Positions 48,877-58,723 of a stretch of DNA of 64,000 nucleotides are shown piece by piece. This DNA comes from Anderseniella sp. Alg231-50. GTDB taxonomy: Bacteria > Pseudomonadota > Alphaproteobacteria > Rhizobiales > Aestuariivirgaceae. Positions within the stretch are counted from its first letter, which is position 1, and the number at the start of each line of letters is the position of its first letter. Where the stretch lies: positions 340,707-404,706 of the forward strand of contig NZ_LT703005.1 of the NCBI RefSeq assembly GCF_900149695.1, in the 5' to 3' direction. The notes under the pieces are model-generated. The model had not been told where the DNA came from, searched no databases, and saw only the letters and a list, made by a program, of their open reading frames with translations. A program made the position numbers and the translations under genes.

Positions 48877-50094
48877 ATGCAGCCTGGACAATTCCATAAA
48901 CTTATCTGGCCATTGGCAGTTGCCGAGACAATTTTGTGGGCTGCACTGTATTATTCCTTCCCTGCCCTGCTGGTGCAATGGGAGCAGGAATTCGGCTGGT
49001 CCAAAACCGGCCTGACGGGCGCATTCACCCTGGCAGTCCTGACATCTGCCGTCATGGCGCCGCTCACCGGCAGACTGATTGACCGTGGATTTGGAACAAT
49101 CGTGTTCGGTGGCAGCGCGTTCCTGGGCGCAGTGCTGCTCGCGCTGCTGACGCAGGTAACCCAGCTATGGCAGTTCTACCTTGTATGGTTCGGCATTGGT
49201 GTGACGCTTGCTGGTTGCCTGTATGAACCCTGCTTCGCCATTCTGACCCGGACGCTCGGGAACCGGGCCAGGCGCGGCATCACCATTGTTTCGTTGATGG
49301 CGGGTCTTGCCGGCACAGTTTCATTTCCCGCTGCATTTTATCTGTCCAACCTGTTTGGATGGCGTGGCGCCGTGCTGGTGTTTGCAGCCGTCATAGTGGT
49401 GCTGGCGGTGCCGCTGATCTGCTGGGCTGCAAGCCGGGCCGAGCAGACCGGGGGTTCAGCATCCGCGCCATCAAGCCGCAATGCCAAGGAGCCAATGCGC
49501 ATCGCCCGGAAGCCGGCGTTCTGGGCGCTGGCATTGGGCCTGGCCATGATCTCGATGAACACCGGTATTATGATCACTCACACCATTCCGCTGCTGGGCG
49601 AACGTGGATTTGCCAGGGAAACGGCGGTTCTGGCCATTTCCATGATCGGTCCGATGCAGGTGGTCGGGCGCACCATGATTATGGGTATTGAGCATCGCGT
49701 GCCCAGCCTTGTTATCGCAATTTCATGCCAGTTTGCCATGTCGGCGGCCGCGTTGAGCCTGATGGGTGCTGCGGCTCTGCCGGTGCTGCTGGCAAGCTTT
49801 GTCTTCCTGCAAGGGGTTGGTAACGGCGTCACCAGCATCATGCGGCCGGTCCTGACCGCTGAACTGCTGGGCCGGGCCGACTTCGGCGTGATCTCCGGCA
49901 TGACGGCGATGGTGTATATCAGCGGTTTCGCCGCCGGCCCGACTATCGGCTCACTCGCATGGCAGGTGGGCGGATACGATCTGATGTTGTTCATGTCTGT
50001 CGGCATCGGCGCACTGGGCGCGCTGCTGATGCTGGCGGCAGGCAGGTTGTCAGCCGGAAACGCTCAGCTGTCGTCCGGCTCAACGGGTGGATAA
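48877..50094 (+). CDS. MFS transporter
   Basis: A 405-aa inner-membrane protein with about 12 membrane segments and a central basic loop (SSRNAKEPMRIARKP), a layout typical of the major facilitator superfamily. The loop between segments 2 and 3 has GRLIDRGFG, a version of the family A motif. ATG 48877 is used; a GTG at 48841 would add 12 residues. The substrate is unknown. Its end overlaps the convergent monooxygenase-like gene by 31 bases. Confidence 0.85.
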   Translation: MQPGQFHKLIWPLAVAETILWAALYYSFPALLVQWEQEFGWSKTGLTGAFTLAVLTSAVMAPLTGRLIDRGFGTIVFGGSAFLGAVLLALLTQVTQLWQFYLVWFGIGVTLAGCLYEPCFAILTRTLGNRARRGITIVSLMAGLAGTVSFPAAFYLSNLFGWRGAVLVFAAVIVVLAVPLICWAASRAEQTGGSASAPSSRNAKEPMRIARKPAFWALALGLAMISMNTGIMITHTIPLLGERGFARETAVLAISMIGPMQVVGRTMIMGIEHRVPSLVIAISCQFAMSAAALSLMGAAALPVLLASFVFLQGVGNGVTSIMRPVLTAELLGRADFGVISGMTAMVYISGFAAGPTIGSLAWQVGGYDLMLFMSVGIGALGALLMLAAGRLSAGNAQLSSGSTGG

Positions 50095-50666
50095 TCCTGT
50101 GGCGCCTGGTCACGGTCAAACATGCCATAGTCCCGGGTCATTCGAGCAGCAAACCCCCAGCTCATGTTTTGGTCGTCTTTCAGCCGCGCCAGCAGACCGC
50201 CGGCATCTTCAGCACTGGCGACCGTGGACAGGCCGACATAGGCGTCCGCGATGTTCACGCTGGCAAAACTCTCGTCAAATCCGTCCAGCGGTTTGCCGGT
50301 GCTATGGCCCGCAACAATGTACCCGCCAGTTGCACCCTGGCCCGGTTCCAACTCCTCAACGGGCCCGCCCTGCTCCAGCATCAGGAACAGTTCGGCAATC
50401 CGGATGCGATAATCCTCAAAATGCTTGTACCGGCCTGCCTTCTGCGAGCCCTGGTGCTGGCTGTCCTCCCGCCACCCGACTATGGCAGCGTCATCCTTCC
50501 ACAATTGATGTGACAGGATCACCCGGTCCCTGGACAATGACTTGAACCGGTCCAGCCAGGTCATGCCCGTGTGCTGTTCCAGCACCGGCTTCAGCATGCC
50601 CACATGCCGGAAGTAATGGTCCTCATGACCAGGCCTGGGCAGCACTTCAAAAAACAGGGCCAACAT
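50064..50666 (-). CDS. antibiotic-biosynthesis-monooxygenase-like (ABM fold) protein
   Basis: A 200-aa soluble protein. The opening (LALFFEVLPRPGHEDHYF, then W-rich DRFKSLSRD and HQLWKDDAAIVGWRED) is like the dimeric alpha-beta ABM fold, whose members range from heme degradation to quinone oxidation. The C-terminal half repeats some of the pattern, so it may be a two-domain form. No substrate can be assigned. It is followed directly by the DUF457-like gene on the same strand and overlaps the MFS gene at its end. Confidence 0.6.
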   Translation of the reverse strand: MLALFFEVLPRPGHEDHYFRHVGMLKPVLEQHTGMTWLDRFKSLSRDRVILSHQLWKDDAAIVGWREDSQHQGSQKAGRYKHFEDYRIRIAELFLMLEQGGPVEELEPGQGATGGYIVAGHSTGKPLDGFDESFASVNIADAYVGLSTVASAEDAGGLLARLKDDQNMSWGFAARMTRDYGMFDRDQAPQDYPPVEPDDS

Positions 50667-51248
50667 CTATCCGAACATCCATATCCAGTAAGCGGGAACG
50701 GCAATATACGCTGCAATTGCCGACGCGCACAAAAGTCTGATCCACATGACGGGAAAGCGCCGCCACAGCACAATGGCGCAAAAAATGCCGAGGACAGCCT
50801 CAATCACCGATACAAGTCCGCCATGATGCGAATTATCCCAGTACGAAAATGGCGAACTGAACACGAAACTGCTGAATGGCCAGAAATGCCGGTGCCCGTC
50901 ATCGACATGCACCGGCAGGTCGGTTGCGGCATGAACCGCCATGGCGGCAGCAAGGAAGACCATCGGCCACCCCCACCATTTCTCGCGGAACACCCATCCG
51001 GTTGCCGCAATCAGGGCTGCAACGAAGAACGAGTTGAACGCTCCCATAAGGTTGCGCATTTCTTCCCGGAAATAGAAGTCACCGAAAACATCCTGGCTCG
51101 TATACCCCATCGCGCTGGCGATGCCGAACAGGGCAAACACCGGAAGGTCAGGCAGCAACGCCCCCACAACAATGGCCACATTGCGTGCCTTTTCCCCACG
51201 CCTGGTCAGCAGCGCCGATGCAAGAAGCAGATGCGTCTGGGTATTCAC
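50667..51248 (-). CDS. membrane protein of DUF457/YdjM-like type
   Basis: A 193-aa inner-membrane protein with about five hydrophobic segments. His residues after the start (NTQTHLLLAS) and the acidic-histidine segment HAATDLPVHVDDGHRHFWPF match the pattern of putative membrane metal-dependent hydrolases of the DUF457 kind. It begins at GTG 51248, which overlaps the folK stop as GTGA. Function unknown; the family call is moderate. Confidence 0.6.
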   Translation of the reverse strand: MNTQTHLLLASALLTRRGEKARNVAIVVGALLPDLPVFALFGIASAMGYTSQDVFGDFYFREEMRNLMGAFNSFFVAALIAATGWVFREKWWGWPMVFLAAAMAVHAATDLPVHVDDGHRHFWPFSSFVFSSPFSYWDNSHHGGLVSVIEAVLGIFCAIVLWRRFPVMWIRLLCASAIAAYIAVPAYWIWMFG

Positions 51249-51769
51249 GAGACGGACCCGCTATCGATAACATTGCCGCCCTTGTCCGTGTCCAGTTCAG
51301 CGAGCATGGCTCTGGCCGTCAATCCGGTAACCGGGTGTTTCCAGCGCGGTGCAATTTCGGCAATCGGGGTCAGCACAAACTCGCGTTCGGCGATGGCTGG
51401 ATGAGGCAGCACCAGTTCAGCGTCGGTTGACTGCTCAACCCCCTCTTCCAGAACCACACCATTGTAATCCAGAATGTCCAGGTCAAGAGTTCGCTCCCCC
51501 CAGCGTTCACGCCGTTCGCGCCCGGCGGTATGTTCAATAGTGCGTAACACCTGTAACAGGCCCAGCGCCGGCAGGCGGGTTTCGATCCGCGCCACGGCGT
51601 TGATGTAGCTTGGCTGGTCCTGATTGCCGAACGGGGTGGTCCCAATCAGCGTGGACGCCTTGAGCAGGTTGAGAGGCTGTTTGCCAAGCGCGGCAAGCGC
51701 CTTGCCGACGCAATCACGAGGGCTGCCCCACGGCCCCGTCATGTTACTGCCCAGTCCGATCAATATCAT
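51245..51769 (-). CDS. folK: 7,8-dihydro-6-hydroxymethylpterin pyrophosphokinase
   Basis: A 174-aa enzyme of folate synthesis that pyrophosphorylates hydroxymethyl-dihydropterin. The start MILIGLGSNM, the core RERRERWGERTLDLDILDY with the catalytic aspartates and LPHPAIAEREFVL are typical. ATG 51769 is chosen over the frame starting 17 codons earlier. It is divergent from the NYN gene, whose start is 120 bases away, and its stop overlaps the next gene. Confidence 0.93.
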   Translation of the reverse strand: MILIGLGSNMTGPWGSPRDCVGKALAALGKQPLNLLKASTLIGTTPFGNQDQPSYINAVARIETRLPALGLLQVLRTIEHTAGRERRERWGERTLDLDILDYNGVVLEEGVEQSTDAELVLPHPAIAEREFVLTPIAEIAPRWKHPVTGLTARAMLAELDTDKGGNVIDSGSVS

Positions 51770-51889
51770 GATGGCGTGCCGTTCCCGATTGCGTCGATTA
51801 CTATCTTGTGGCACACCCACCCCATTGATTTGAAGCCCTTATTCCGGTTCGTATTTTCATCAGCTTATTTGAGTATCAGGAGATTTAAG

Positions 51890-52495
51890 ATGCGCCTTTA
51901 CAAAGACGAACGCACTGCCCTTTTCATTGACGGGTCCAACTTGTACGCAACCGCAAAGGCGCTAGGCTTCGATATCGACTACAAGAACATGCTGAAGATG
52001 TTTGAAGACGGCACCCGGCTTACTCGGGCGATCTATTACACCGCCCTTCTGGACGATGCCGACTACTCGCCGATCCGCCCGCTCATCGACTGGCTGGACT
52101 ATAACGGGTTCATGGTCGTGACCAAGCCTGCCAAGGAGTTCACCGATGCTGCCGGCAGGCGCAAGGTCAAGGGCAATATGGACATCGAGATTGCCGTCGA
52201 CATCATGCAGCTTTGCTCATCGCTCGACCACATCATCCTGTTTTCCGGCGACGGTGACTTTCGCTCGCTGGTTGAAGCGGCCCAGTCCAAGGGCTGCCGG
52301 GTCACGGTGATTTCTTCCATGGCCATCCGCCCGCCGATGATTGCCGACGAACTGCGCCGTCAGGCTGACCAGTTCGTCGATCTGAAATCATTGCAGGGCA
52401 AGATCGGCAGAACACCGTCCGGCAACAAAGACAATCACCGCGACAACGGTCCTGCGCAACCGAATGATGATTTCGAGGAATTCGCCGAAATCTAG
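51890..52495 (+). CDS. NYN domain protein (LabA/DUF88 family)
   Basis: A 201-aa PIN-like nuclease-type protein. Acidic active-site residues are seen: Asp14 (TALFIDGSNLY), Asp98, Asp104 and the FSGDGDFRSLVEA motif (Asp121, Asp123). Family members are thought to bind or cut RNA, but the target in alphaproteobacteria is not known. ATG 51890 follows CAGGAG at a good distance; the longer frame adds 38 residues with no match. The C-terminus is a charged, disordered tail. Confidence 0.87.
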   Translation: MRLYKDERTALFIDGSNLYATAKALGFDIDYKNMLKMFEDGTRLTRAIYYTALLDDADYSPIRPLIDWLDYNGFMVVTKPAKEFTDAAGRRKVKGNMDIEIAVDIMQLCSSLDHIILFSGDGDFRSLVEAAQSKGCRVTVISSMAIRPPMIADELRRQADQFVDLKSLQGKIGRTPSGNKDNHRDNGPAQPNDDFEEFAEI

Positions 52496-52977
52496 GTTCG
52501 GGGTTTCTCGGTGATTTTCGTGAGGCAACACCCCTGTTTGCCCGGCGACCATAATTCGATTTCGTAATTGAAACCTGCAGCGTCAAAAGTGCCTTCATCG
52601 AGCGCGGAGGCGCACTGCAGCAGGGTGCAAATTTCTTCATCGCTGCACCCGGCCTCCACCCATGCATCCTTTATCGGACAGGTCATCATCTGGACTTCGA
52701 GACACGTGTCGTCCAGTTGCCTGATGTCGGGTGAAAAGGTTGCGCCGTCGTCGGGGGCGTTTGCGTAGCCGTCGGCCATGCCGGTAAAGTCGCGCGGCGC
52801 AAAACACGCAAGCGGCTTTCCGATCGCCAGGCCGTGCTCGTAGCTGGCGCTGCGCATCACGCTTATGGCTTCAGCCTCGCCGTAGCGTTTCGACAGTTCT
52901 CGAAACACTACAAGGTATGCCCTGCCGCGTTCCTTGATGGCGTTGTGTAATTTGGGATCAGGTTTTTTCCGGGTCAT
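52492..52977 (-). CDS. L-2-amino-thiazoline-4-carboxylic acid hydrolase family protein
   Basis: A 161-aa cytoplasmic protein. The C-terminal CPIKDAWVEAGCSDEEICTLLQCASALDEG segment (quoted by its key parts: CPIKDAW and CSDEEIC) is the mark of the ATC hydrolase family, which opens a cyclic sulphur compound on the way to cysteine in some bacteria. ATG 52977 has GGAG upstream. In most genomes the true substrate is unknown. The end overlaps the NYN gene by 4 bases. Confidence 0.75.
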   Translation of the reverse strand: MTRKKPDPKLHNAIKERGRAYLVVFRELSKRYGEAEAISVMRSASYEHGLAIGKPLACFAPRDFTGMADGYANAPDDGATFSPDIRQLDDTCLEVQMMTCPIKDAWVEAGCSDEEICTLLQCASALDEGTFDAAGFNYEIELWSPGKQGCCLTKITEKPRT

Positions 52978-53204
52978 CTGGCCACTCCGCTTGCGCCGAA
53001 CCATTGCCGGGGCGAACCCCTTATTCAAACAAGGCGCTAATCTGTTGTATTTGCTGGGAAACCAACTTTACGTCTTTCGCAATGAGGCTGTAAGCTATCG
53101 CTCGGGACGACAATCACACAACTCAGAATAACTCTGCTGCAGGATTAGAAATACTGAGTCTCCGGGTAACCTCATTCGTGCAATCGTTCGTCAGGGAGAA
53201 GAAC

Positions 53205-53810
53205 ATGACCTACAGGCTTCCGTCACTGAACTCATTGCGCGCCTTCGAAGCAGCGGCCCGCCATCTCAGCTTCAAGATGGCCGCCAGCGAGCTTGGCGTT
53301 ACCGCAGGAGCCATCAGCCAGCAAGCCAAGAAACTGGAAGCGTCTCTGGGTGTGGCGTTGTTCCGCCGGTTGCCGCACGGGCTGCTTCTGACAATGGAGG
53401 GTGAGACATACCTGCCGCGCATTTCCAAGGTCTTTGAAGACCTGACGGAGGCCACAGAAGCAATAGCGCCTGACATGAACGGCAAAAAGTTCAGTATCGG
53501 CATTTGCTCCAAAGCGATGACCATTCTGCCGCCTAACTGGCCCAACCACGGCGACGGCCTGAAACCGTACGTGCGAACCTCGGTACGGACAACCGATGTC
53601 GAACTGGTCAGGAGCAACGAAATAGATTGCCTGGTTCGACTTGGCGGAGGGCCTTACGGGGACCTTGCACTGGTAACGATTTCAGGTACTCCAGGCACGA
53701 AGAACCATACCGAAAACTTGCACTTCATTTGCAAACCCGGTCTGGTGGACTGCCGTCAGTCCAGAGCCATACTGGAAGACTTGCAGACACATACCATGTC
53801 GGGTTTGTAA
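53205..53810 (+). CDS. shortened LysR-type regulator (GcvA-like)
   Basis: A 201-aa protein, about 100 residues shorter than normal LysR regulators. The N-terminal winged helix is intact (LNSLRAFEAAARHLSFKMAA, then AISQQAKKLE), but the effector-binding part stops being recognisable after GGGPYGDLALVTI and jumps to a piece that looks like the normal end (LHFICKPGLVDCRQSR). This suggests an internal deletion in frame, leaving a DNA-binding protein with half an effector domain. Good AGGGAG ribosome site before ATG 53205. It may be a pseudogene in progress. Confidence 0.65.
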   Translation: MTYRLPSLNSLRAFEAAARHLSFKMAASELGVTAGAISQQAKKLEASLGVALFRRLPHGLLLTMEGETYLPRISKVFEDLTEATEAIAPDMNGKKFSIGICSKAMTILPPNWPNHGDGLKPYVRTSVRTTDVELVRSNEIDCLVRLGGGPYGDLALVTISGTPGTKNHTENLHFICKPGLVDCRQSRAILEDLQTHTMSGL

Positions 53811-53870
53811 CACCCGTTACCGGTCATCCAGCCGCAACCCGGGTCTCACTCACACAGCGGTGACCTGTTG

Positions 53871-54266
53871 CTATGGCCGCCGCGCCACCATATCGATTTC
53901 CACCAATGCGCCGACCGCAAGCCCGGTAACACCGATGCAGGTTCTCGCCGGCAGTTTTCCTTCCGCAAAATATTCAAGGTAAGTCCGGTTCATCGCTGCA
54001 TAATCGCGCTCGAAATCCGTGATGAAAACCCGCGCCTGCGCCACATTTTCAAGCCCCAGCCCCATGCCCTCCAGCACAATAACCAGATTGTCCATGACCC
54101 GTCTGGTCTGTGCTTCAATTCCATCCGGCAATGGCGCATCAGGTGCGCCGGGCTGTGTCGGCATCTGTCCGGTGAGAAACACCCAGCCGTCAACCTCACA
54201 GGCATGGGAAAACGGTGCGACCGGCTGTGGTGCAGCTTCAATCATGTGAAAGGACGGCAGCGGCAT
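53871..54266 (-). CDS. RidA family protein
   Basis: A 131-aa protein of the RidA/YjgF fold; members deaminate reactive enamine or imine intermediates. The final segment PARTCIGVTGLAVGALVEIDM contains the conserved Arg (PARTCI) and Glu of active RidA proteins, quoted in parts. GWVFLTGQMP is the family core strand. Whether this is a true RidA or an Rid paralogue cannot be told by eye. Confidence 0.85.
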   Translation of the reverse strand: MPLPSFHMIEAAPQPVAPFSHACEVDGWVFLTGQMPTQPGAPDAPLPDGIEAQTRRVMDNLVIVLEGMGLGLENVAQARVFITDFERDYAAMNRTYLEYFAEGKLPARTCIGVTGLAVGALVEIDMVARRP

Positions 54267-54502
54267 CAGGTTTGCTCCTTGGTTTTTATCGGGACAGCAG
54301 GCGATCTGTCCGTGACTGTCCAGGACGTTGTTAGCATCTCTGGCCGGCGAACAATACAGGCCTCAGTCCGCGCCGCCCGCGACAGTGCAAAGTTACCCCC
54401 GAAGACCAATGCCTATCCGTCATTTACTGGCAATTAACCATAAAATGCTCAAATCCCAACCCATCAAGTTAGTCATCCGTAGCGACAGTAAGTGGGACAC
54501 TC

Positions 54503-55438
54503 ATGAGTAAATTCTCTCAAATAATTCTTGGCAGCACGGCAATTCTTGCCGTACTGGCAACCGGTCAGGCAACGGCGCAAGACCGCTTCAACGACATTGG
54601 GCTCATCATCGGCGGCGTCAGTGAAAGCTGGAACGGCGTTCAGATCATTGACGGCGGCGGAACAGGCGATGATATCGCGCTTGCCTCGGGCCACAGTGCG
54701 CGGCTCACGGTGCCGCTCGGCGGCAACCTGTCGCTGCAGACCGACGTCGATGTCGAATGGAATGATCGCGCATTTGACAATAATGACGTGGCTGGCCAGC
54801 GCTGGAACTTCCAGGGTGCCGGTCACTTCAGCTGGCGTGACCCGTCGCACGGTCTGTTCGGCGTATTTGGCGGTGTGGCGGCCTCGCGTCACAATGACCT
54901 TGGACCAGGGTTCCAGACCAATCTGCGCTTCTACGGCGCAGAAACCCAATACTACCTGAACGACCTCACCTTCTATGCGCAGGCTGCGTTTGTGGACCAG
55001 CAAGGCGAACTTTCCGGTGACGGCTACTTCGTTCGCGGTGCGGGCCGCTGGTTCATGGGTGTGGACACCCGCGTCCAGGTCGAAGGTCTGTATTCCAACC
55101 TGAAGTTCCAGGAAGGCGATTCCGCAAATTACGATGTGTACCAGTGGGGCGCACGCTTTGACACACTTTGGGAAGAAGCACCGTTGCTGGGAAACATGCC
55201 GCTGTTTCTTGCCTATCGCGGCACCTATCGGGATGGATGCCTCGGAAACGGGTTCGCGAATGCGTCCGATAACAACACAATGGATCACACCATCATGGCG
55301 GGCCTGAGCTACAATTGGGGTGCGCCGTCAAAAATGGATCATGACCGCCGCGGCGCGACACTTGACACTCCGAATGTGGCGACTCTGGCGCCTTGCTACA
55401 ATGGTGTACCCCTCATCGGTCCGCCTGTCGGCCCTTGA
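54503..55438 (+). CDS. secreted, probably outer-membrane beta-barrel protein
   Basis: A 311-aa protein with a Sec signal (ILGSTAILAVLATGQATAQD). The mature chain is made of alternating hydrophobic and polar strands with frequent aromatic residues (VDVEWNDRAF, LRFYGAETQYYL, AAFVDQQGEL), the look of a small outer-membrane barrel of 8 to 12 strands. Two cysteines near the C-terminus could pair. Relatives are often called porin-like or hypothetical. A terminator follows it. No substrate can be assigned. Confidence 0.6.
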   Translation: MSKFSQIILGSTAILAVLATGQATAQDRFNDIGLIIGGVSESWNGVQIIDGGGTGDDIALASGHSARLTVPLGGNLSLQTDVDVEWNDRAFDNNDVAGQRWNFQGAGHFSWRDPSHGLFGVFGGVAASRHNDLGPGFQTNLRFYGAETQYYLNDLTFYAQAAFVDQQGELSGDGYFVRGAGRWFMGVDTRVQVEGLYSNLKFQEGDSANYDVYQWGARFDTLWEEAPLLGNMPLFLAYRGTYRDGCLGNGFANASDNNTMDHTIMAGLSYNWGAPSKMDHDRRGATLDTPNVATLAPCYNGVPLIGPPVGP

Positions 55439-55491
55439 TCCGGGACAGGTGAATCAACCTCCATTTTTTTCAGCACCGAAGACATATGCCG

Positions 55492-55536
55492 CCGGCAACA
55501 AGGGCCTCACAGCCTTGTTGCCGGTGGTGGTCGTTT
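55492..55536 (+). terminator. terminator after the barrel-like gene
   Basis: Perfect 12-bp stem CCGGCAACAAGG (55492-55503) / CCTTGTTGCCGG (55513-55524), then TGGTGGTCGTTTTG. Probably ends the plus-strand gene and, being symmetrical, may also act on the convergent aminotransferase gene. Confidence 0.75.
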
Positions 55537-55605
55537 TGACCGGTTGAGTTTGAGCACTGCGCGTCCAGGTAGATCACGGCGGGCAATGCATCGTGCCAAA
55601 CGCTC

Positions 55606-56868
55606 CTAACTCTGCTGTCCAACGATTTCTGCCATGGCAGCGAGGAACTGCGAGACTTCTCCCTCGCTGTTATAGTGGCACAGCGAAACCCGCACGCATG
55701 ACGCAAGCCCCAGCGGCGTGAGGACATTGCCGGAATAGTGATCGGCTTTTCTGACGTGGGTGCGAATGCCCTGCTCATTCAGTGCAGCAACAAGGTCCAG
55801 CGCATCGATACCATCCACGTTCAGCGACACCAGGCCTTCACGCGCCGGATTGTCGATGCCGCCAATAATTGTCACCGCCGGCATTTCGGCCAGGCCCTTG
55901 AGATTGCCGACACCGTGCAGAATGGCGTCGGTCAGGGATTTCTCATGATCATGGATAGCAACTGCCGCCGCTTCGACCCGGGCGCGCGGATCGTCACTCT
56001 CGGTAAAGTGTTCACCCAGCCAGGTAAAATAATCAACCACATCGGAAAACGTCGCATAGGCCCCGGTATCGCGTGTGCCCAGCTCCCAGTTCTCCGCCGG
56101 TCCACCGGTCAGGCCTTCGCGCGGCAGGGCGGTCAGCCGGTCCGATGCCCAGGCAACACCGTACCCGTGACGTGAAAACACCTTGTAGGGCGACACCACG
56201 TAACCATCCACGTCACAGGCCTTGATGTCGATATGGCCGTGGCTTGCATGCTGGATGCCATCGACGATGATGAAGCAGTCAGGCGCCACGGCCCGAATGG
56301 CTGCCGAGACGGCTGCAACATCAACTGACATGCCGGTTACCGGAGAGGTATGAATGATCGTGGCGACCCTCACATCCGGCGTGACGTGCCTGGCATAGTC
56401 GTCTGCCGTCACCGTGCCGGTCGCATCATCATGCGGCACGGCGACATAGGGCTTGCCGGTCACGTCCGCCCATTTCGTCGCCGCACTGCGTGATGCGGGA
56501 TGTTCAAGAGTGGAGCCCAGCACGGTGCCCCCCTGCTCTGCGCCCACTATGGCTGTGCGGATAAGGCGAAACAAAAGCTCTGTACCACTCTCACCGACAA
56601 AGAACTGGCCCTCTGGAGCATTGAACAGCGTCCGCATCCTGGCTTTGGAGGCGTTGATAACATCAACCAGCTGATGTGAAGCCGGGTTGTCACGTCCCTG
56701 GTTGTCCGGGATGGCGGCAAACTTGGCCGATGTATCAACAACGGATTTGAGCGTCAGGGCCCCGCCGGCGTTTTCAAAGAACACCCTGGGTCCCTGGAAC
56801 GGACAGGTGTCCACATGGGCAAAGCGGTCGCGCACCTGGTCCAGAAGACCTGCTTTTTCGGCAATCAT
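55606..56868 (-). CDS. cysteine desulfurase-like class V aminotransferase
   Basis: A 420-aa PLP enzyme. The PLP lysine is Lys229 in VSPYKVFSRHGYG, the Asp that holds the cofactor is Asp203 (IIVDGIQHASHG), and ENAGGALTLKSV is the typical opening. Members may remove sulphur from cysteine or act on selenocysteine, kynurenine or isopenicillin-type substrates; which one is not clear. ATG 56868 has GGAG upstream; the longer frame adds 12 residues. No fused Suf or Isc gene is nearby. Confidence 0.83.
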   Translation of the reverse strand: MIAEKAGLLDQVRDRFAHVDTCPFQGPRVFFENAGGALTLKSVVDTSAKFAAIPDNQGRDNPASHQLVDVINASKARMRTLFNAPEGQFFVGESGTELLFRLIRTAIVGAEQGGTVLGSTLEHPASRSAATKWADVTGKPYVAVPHDDATGTVTADDYARHVTPDVRVATIIHTSPVTGMSVDVAAVSAAIRAVAPDCFIIVDGIQHASHGHIDIKACDVDGYVVSPYKVFSRHGYGVAWASDRLTALPREGLTGGPAENWELGTRDTGAYATFSDVVDYFTWLGEHFTESDDPRARVEAAAVAIHDHEKSLTDAILHGVGNLKGLAEMPAVTIIGGIDNPAREGLVSLNVDGIDALDLVAALNEQGIRTHVRKADHYSGNVLTPLGLASCVRVSLCHYNSEGEVSQFLAAMAEIVGQQS

Positions 56869-56916
56869 TTTCAAACTCCGTGGAAATCGGTTTGTGCCTG
56901 TCAATGCGTTGGCAAA

Positions 56917-57405
56917 TCAGCCTCTTTCGCGCATCAACCGTGCCTTGTCGCGCTGCCAGTCGCGTTTCTTTTCCGCCTGGCGCTTGTCGTGAACTTTCTT
57001 GCCCTTGGCGAGGGCAATTTCCAGTTTCACCCGGCCACGCTCGTTGAAGTAGATTTTCAACGGCACGATGGTCAGCCCTTCCCGGTCCACCGCCTGGCCA
57101 AGTCGGGCAATTTCGCGGGCATGGGCCAATAGCTTGCGTATCCGGCGCGGCTCGTGATTGAACCGGTTGCCCTGATTGTACTCCGGGATATGCGCGTTGA
57201 CCCACCACAACTCGCCGTTTTTCACCTGGACATAGCTTTCGGCAATGGTCGCCTTAGAGGCGCGCAACGACTTGACCTCGGTGCCGGTCAGCATGACGCC
57301 AACCTCGAGATTGTCCATGATCTCGAAGTCGAACCGCGCACGACGATTGTCAGCTATGACCGGATTGCCCGAGCGCCGTTTAGCACCACCGCTTTTGGAA
57401 GACAT
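56917..57405 (-). CDS. smpB: SsrA-binding protein SmpB
   Basis: A 162-aa partner of tmRNA in ribosome rescue. The OB-fold core ([20 protein letters not shown]), HIPEYNQGN and a basic C-terminal tail ([16 protein letters not shown]) that mimics an anticodon arm are present. It follows dapA in the same direction, as in many Hyphomicrobiales. The tmRNA gene itself is not in this window. Confidence 0.95.
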   Translation of the reverse strand: MSSKSGGAKRRSGNPVIADNRRARFDFEIMDNLEVGVMLTGTEVKSLRASKATIAESYVQVKNGELWWVNAHIPEYNQGNRFNHEPRRIRKLLAHAREIARLGQAVDREGLTIVPLKIYFNERGRVKLEIALAKGKKVHDKRQAEKKRDWQRDKARLMRERG

Positions 57406-57427
57406 GATCGAGCACCTGTTTCGGCAA

Positions 57428-58318
57428 TCAGTTCAGCAGGCCTGCGTGCACCATGGCGGCCTTGACCTGCTGACGCGCGCCTTCGGTGGCCGGAAGGATC
57501 GGCAACCTCGCGTCTTCAAGTGCATGCCCCAAAAGGCTCACTGCATATTTGACGGGTGACGGGCTGGTTTCACAAAACAGCGCAGAATGCAGCGGCATCA
57601 GCCTGTCCTGGATGGTCAGCGCCTTGGCATAGTCGCCGGCAAGCGTTGCTTCCTGGAACTCCGCACACAGGCGCGGCGCGACATTTGCCGTCACCGAGAT
57701 GCATCCTGTCCCGCCATGGGCGTTGAACGCCAGCGCTGTCCCGTCTTCACCGGACAACTGGATGAACTTGTCACCTGACGCCAGGCGTTGCAGCGATGGT
57801 CGCGCCAGGTCTGCCGTTGCATCCTTGGTGCCGATGATATTGGCAAAATCCCTGTCCAGGCACGCCAGCGTTTCTACCGAGATTTCAGCGACGGTTCTAC
57901 CCGGCACATTGTACACAAAAATCGGCAGGTCCGGCACAGCTCTGGCCACGGCGGCAAAATGCTCATACAGGCCCTGCTGGGTCGGCTTGTTGTAGTAAGG
58001 AACAACCGAAAGAGCCGCATCCGCACCTGCTTGCTGTGCATGCACGGCAAAATCGACCGCCTCCGCAGTGGAGTTTGACCCGGCACCGGCAATCACCGGA
58101 ATGCGCCCGGCTGCCGTTTCCACGGCAATCTCGACGACACGCTTGTGCTCGTCATGGCTCAGCGTCGGCGATTCACCGGTCGTGCCTACCGGCACGATAC
58201 CGTGGGTTCCTTCCGCGATGTGCCATTCGATGAGTTTGCGAAATGCGGCTTCATCCACTTTGCCGTCCTTGAACGGGGTAATAAGCGCGGGAAAAGAGCC
58301 GTGAAAACGTGCATCCAT
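57428..58318 (-). CDS. dapA: 4-hydroxy-tetrahydrodipicolinate synthase
   Basis: A 296-aa aldolase that condenses pyruvate and aspartate semialdehyde, first step of the lysine/diaminopimelate branch used for peptidoglycan. Schiff-base Lys165 (IIGTKDAT), Tyr136 (YNVPGRT) and the GTTGES loop (45-50) are intact. It is divergent from the slt gene, and the two share the 405-base spacer. Confidence 0.96.
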   Translation of the reverse strand: MDARFHGSFPALITPFKDGKVDEAAFRKLIEWHIAEGTHGIVPVGTTGESPTLSHDEHKRVVEIAVETAAGRIPVIAGAGSNSTAEAVDFAVHAQQAGADAALSVVPYYNKPTQQGLYEHFAAVARAVPDLPIFVYNVPGRTVAEISVETLACLDRDFANIIGTKDATADLARPSLQRLASGDKFIQLSGEDGTALAFNAHGGTGCISVTANVAPRLCAEFQEATLAGDYAKALTIQDRLMPLHSALFCETSPSPVKYAVSLLGHALEDARLPILPATEGARQQVKAAMVHAGLLN

Positions 58319-58723
58319 TTCGAAACCTCAACAATTCGTAAACTTTACTGCATTAAACACTGCGGACATCGATGCGCAAACACAATGAATGCGAACCAGT
58401 GTCCTCAACGTGAGCGCGGCACCATAGCCCCGCTGCTGCGGTGCGGCAACCGAAAGGTTTATTCGTCACTGGCCCCGGAAAACGCGGCCACATCGCAGCC
58501 TCAATCTGTGGTTAATCGTGATGACGCCAAGTAAGTCTGCGCCGCCTGAAAAACAGGATGAGCAATGTTAGTTGGTACAGTAAGCAGGTATGCCGGCTCG
58601 TCCGGCTCTAACCTGTTCAGAGCAGTCAGAAATATGATCACGGATCGTTTTGGTCGAAAACTATCCTGGCCGACCACAGAATCAAGTTATCTGTGTCCGG
58701 CTTCAAGGCGGCGCGAGGACGGC
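58319..58723. promoter_or_regulatory. divergent spacer between dapA and slt
   Basis: About 400 bases without a supported gene. In-frame codons upstream of slt are open but give a polar peptide with no signal sequence. No clear operator, riboswitch or terminator was recognised; it must contain promoters for both genes. Confidence 0.35.
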
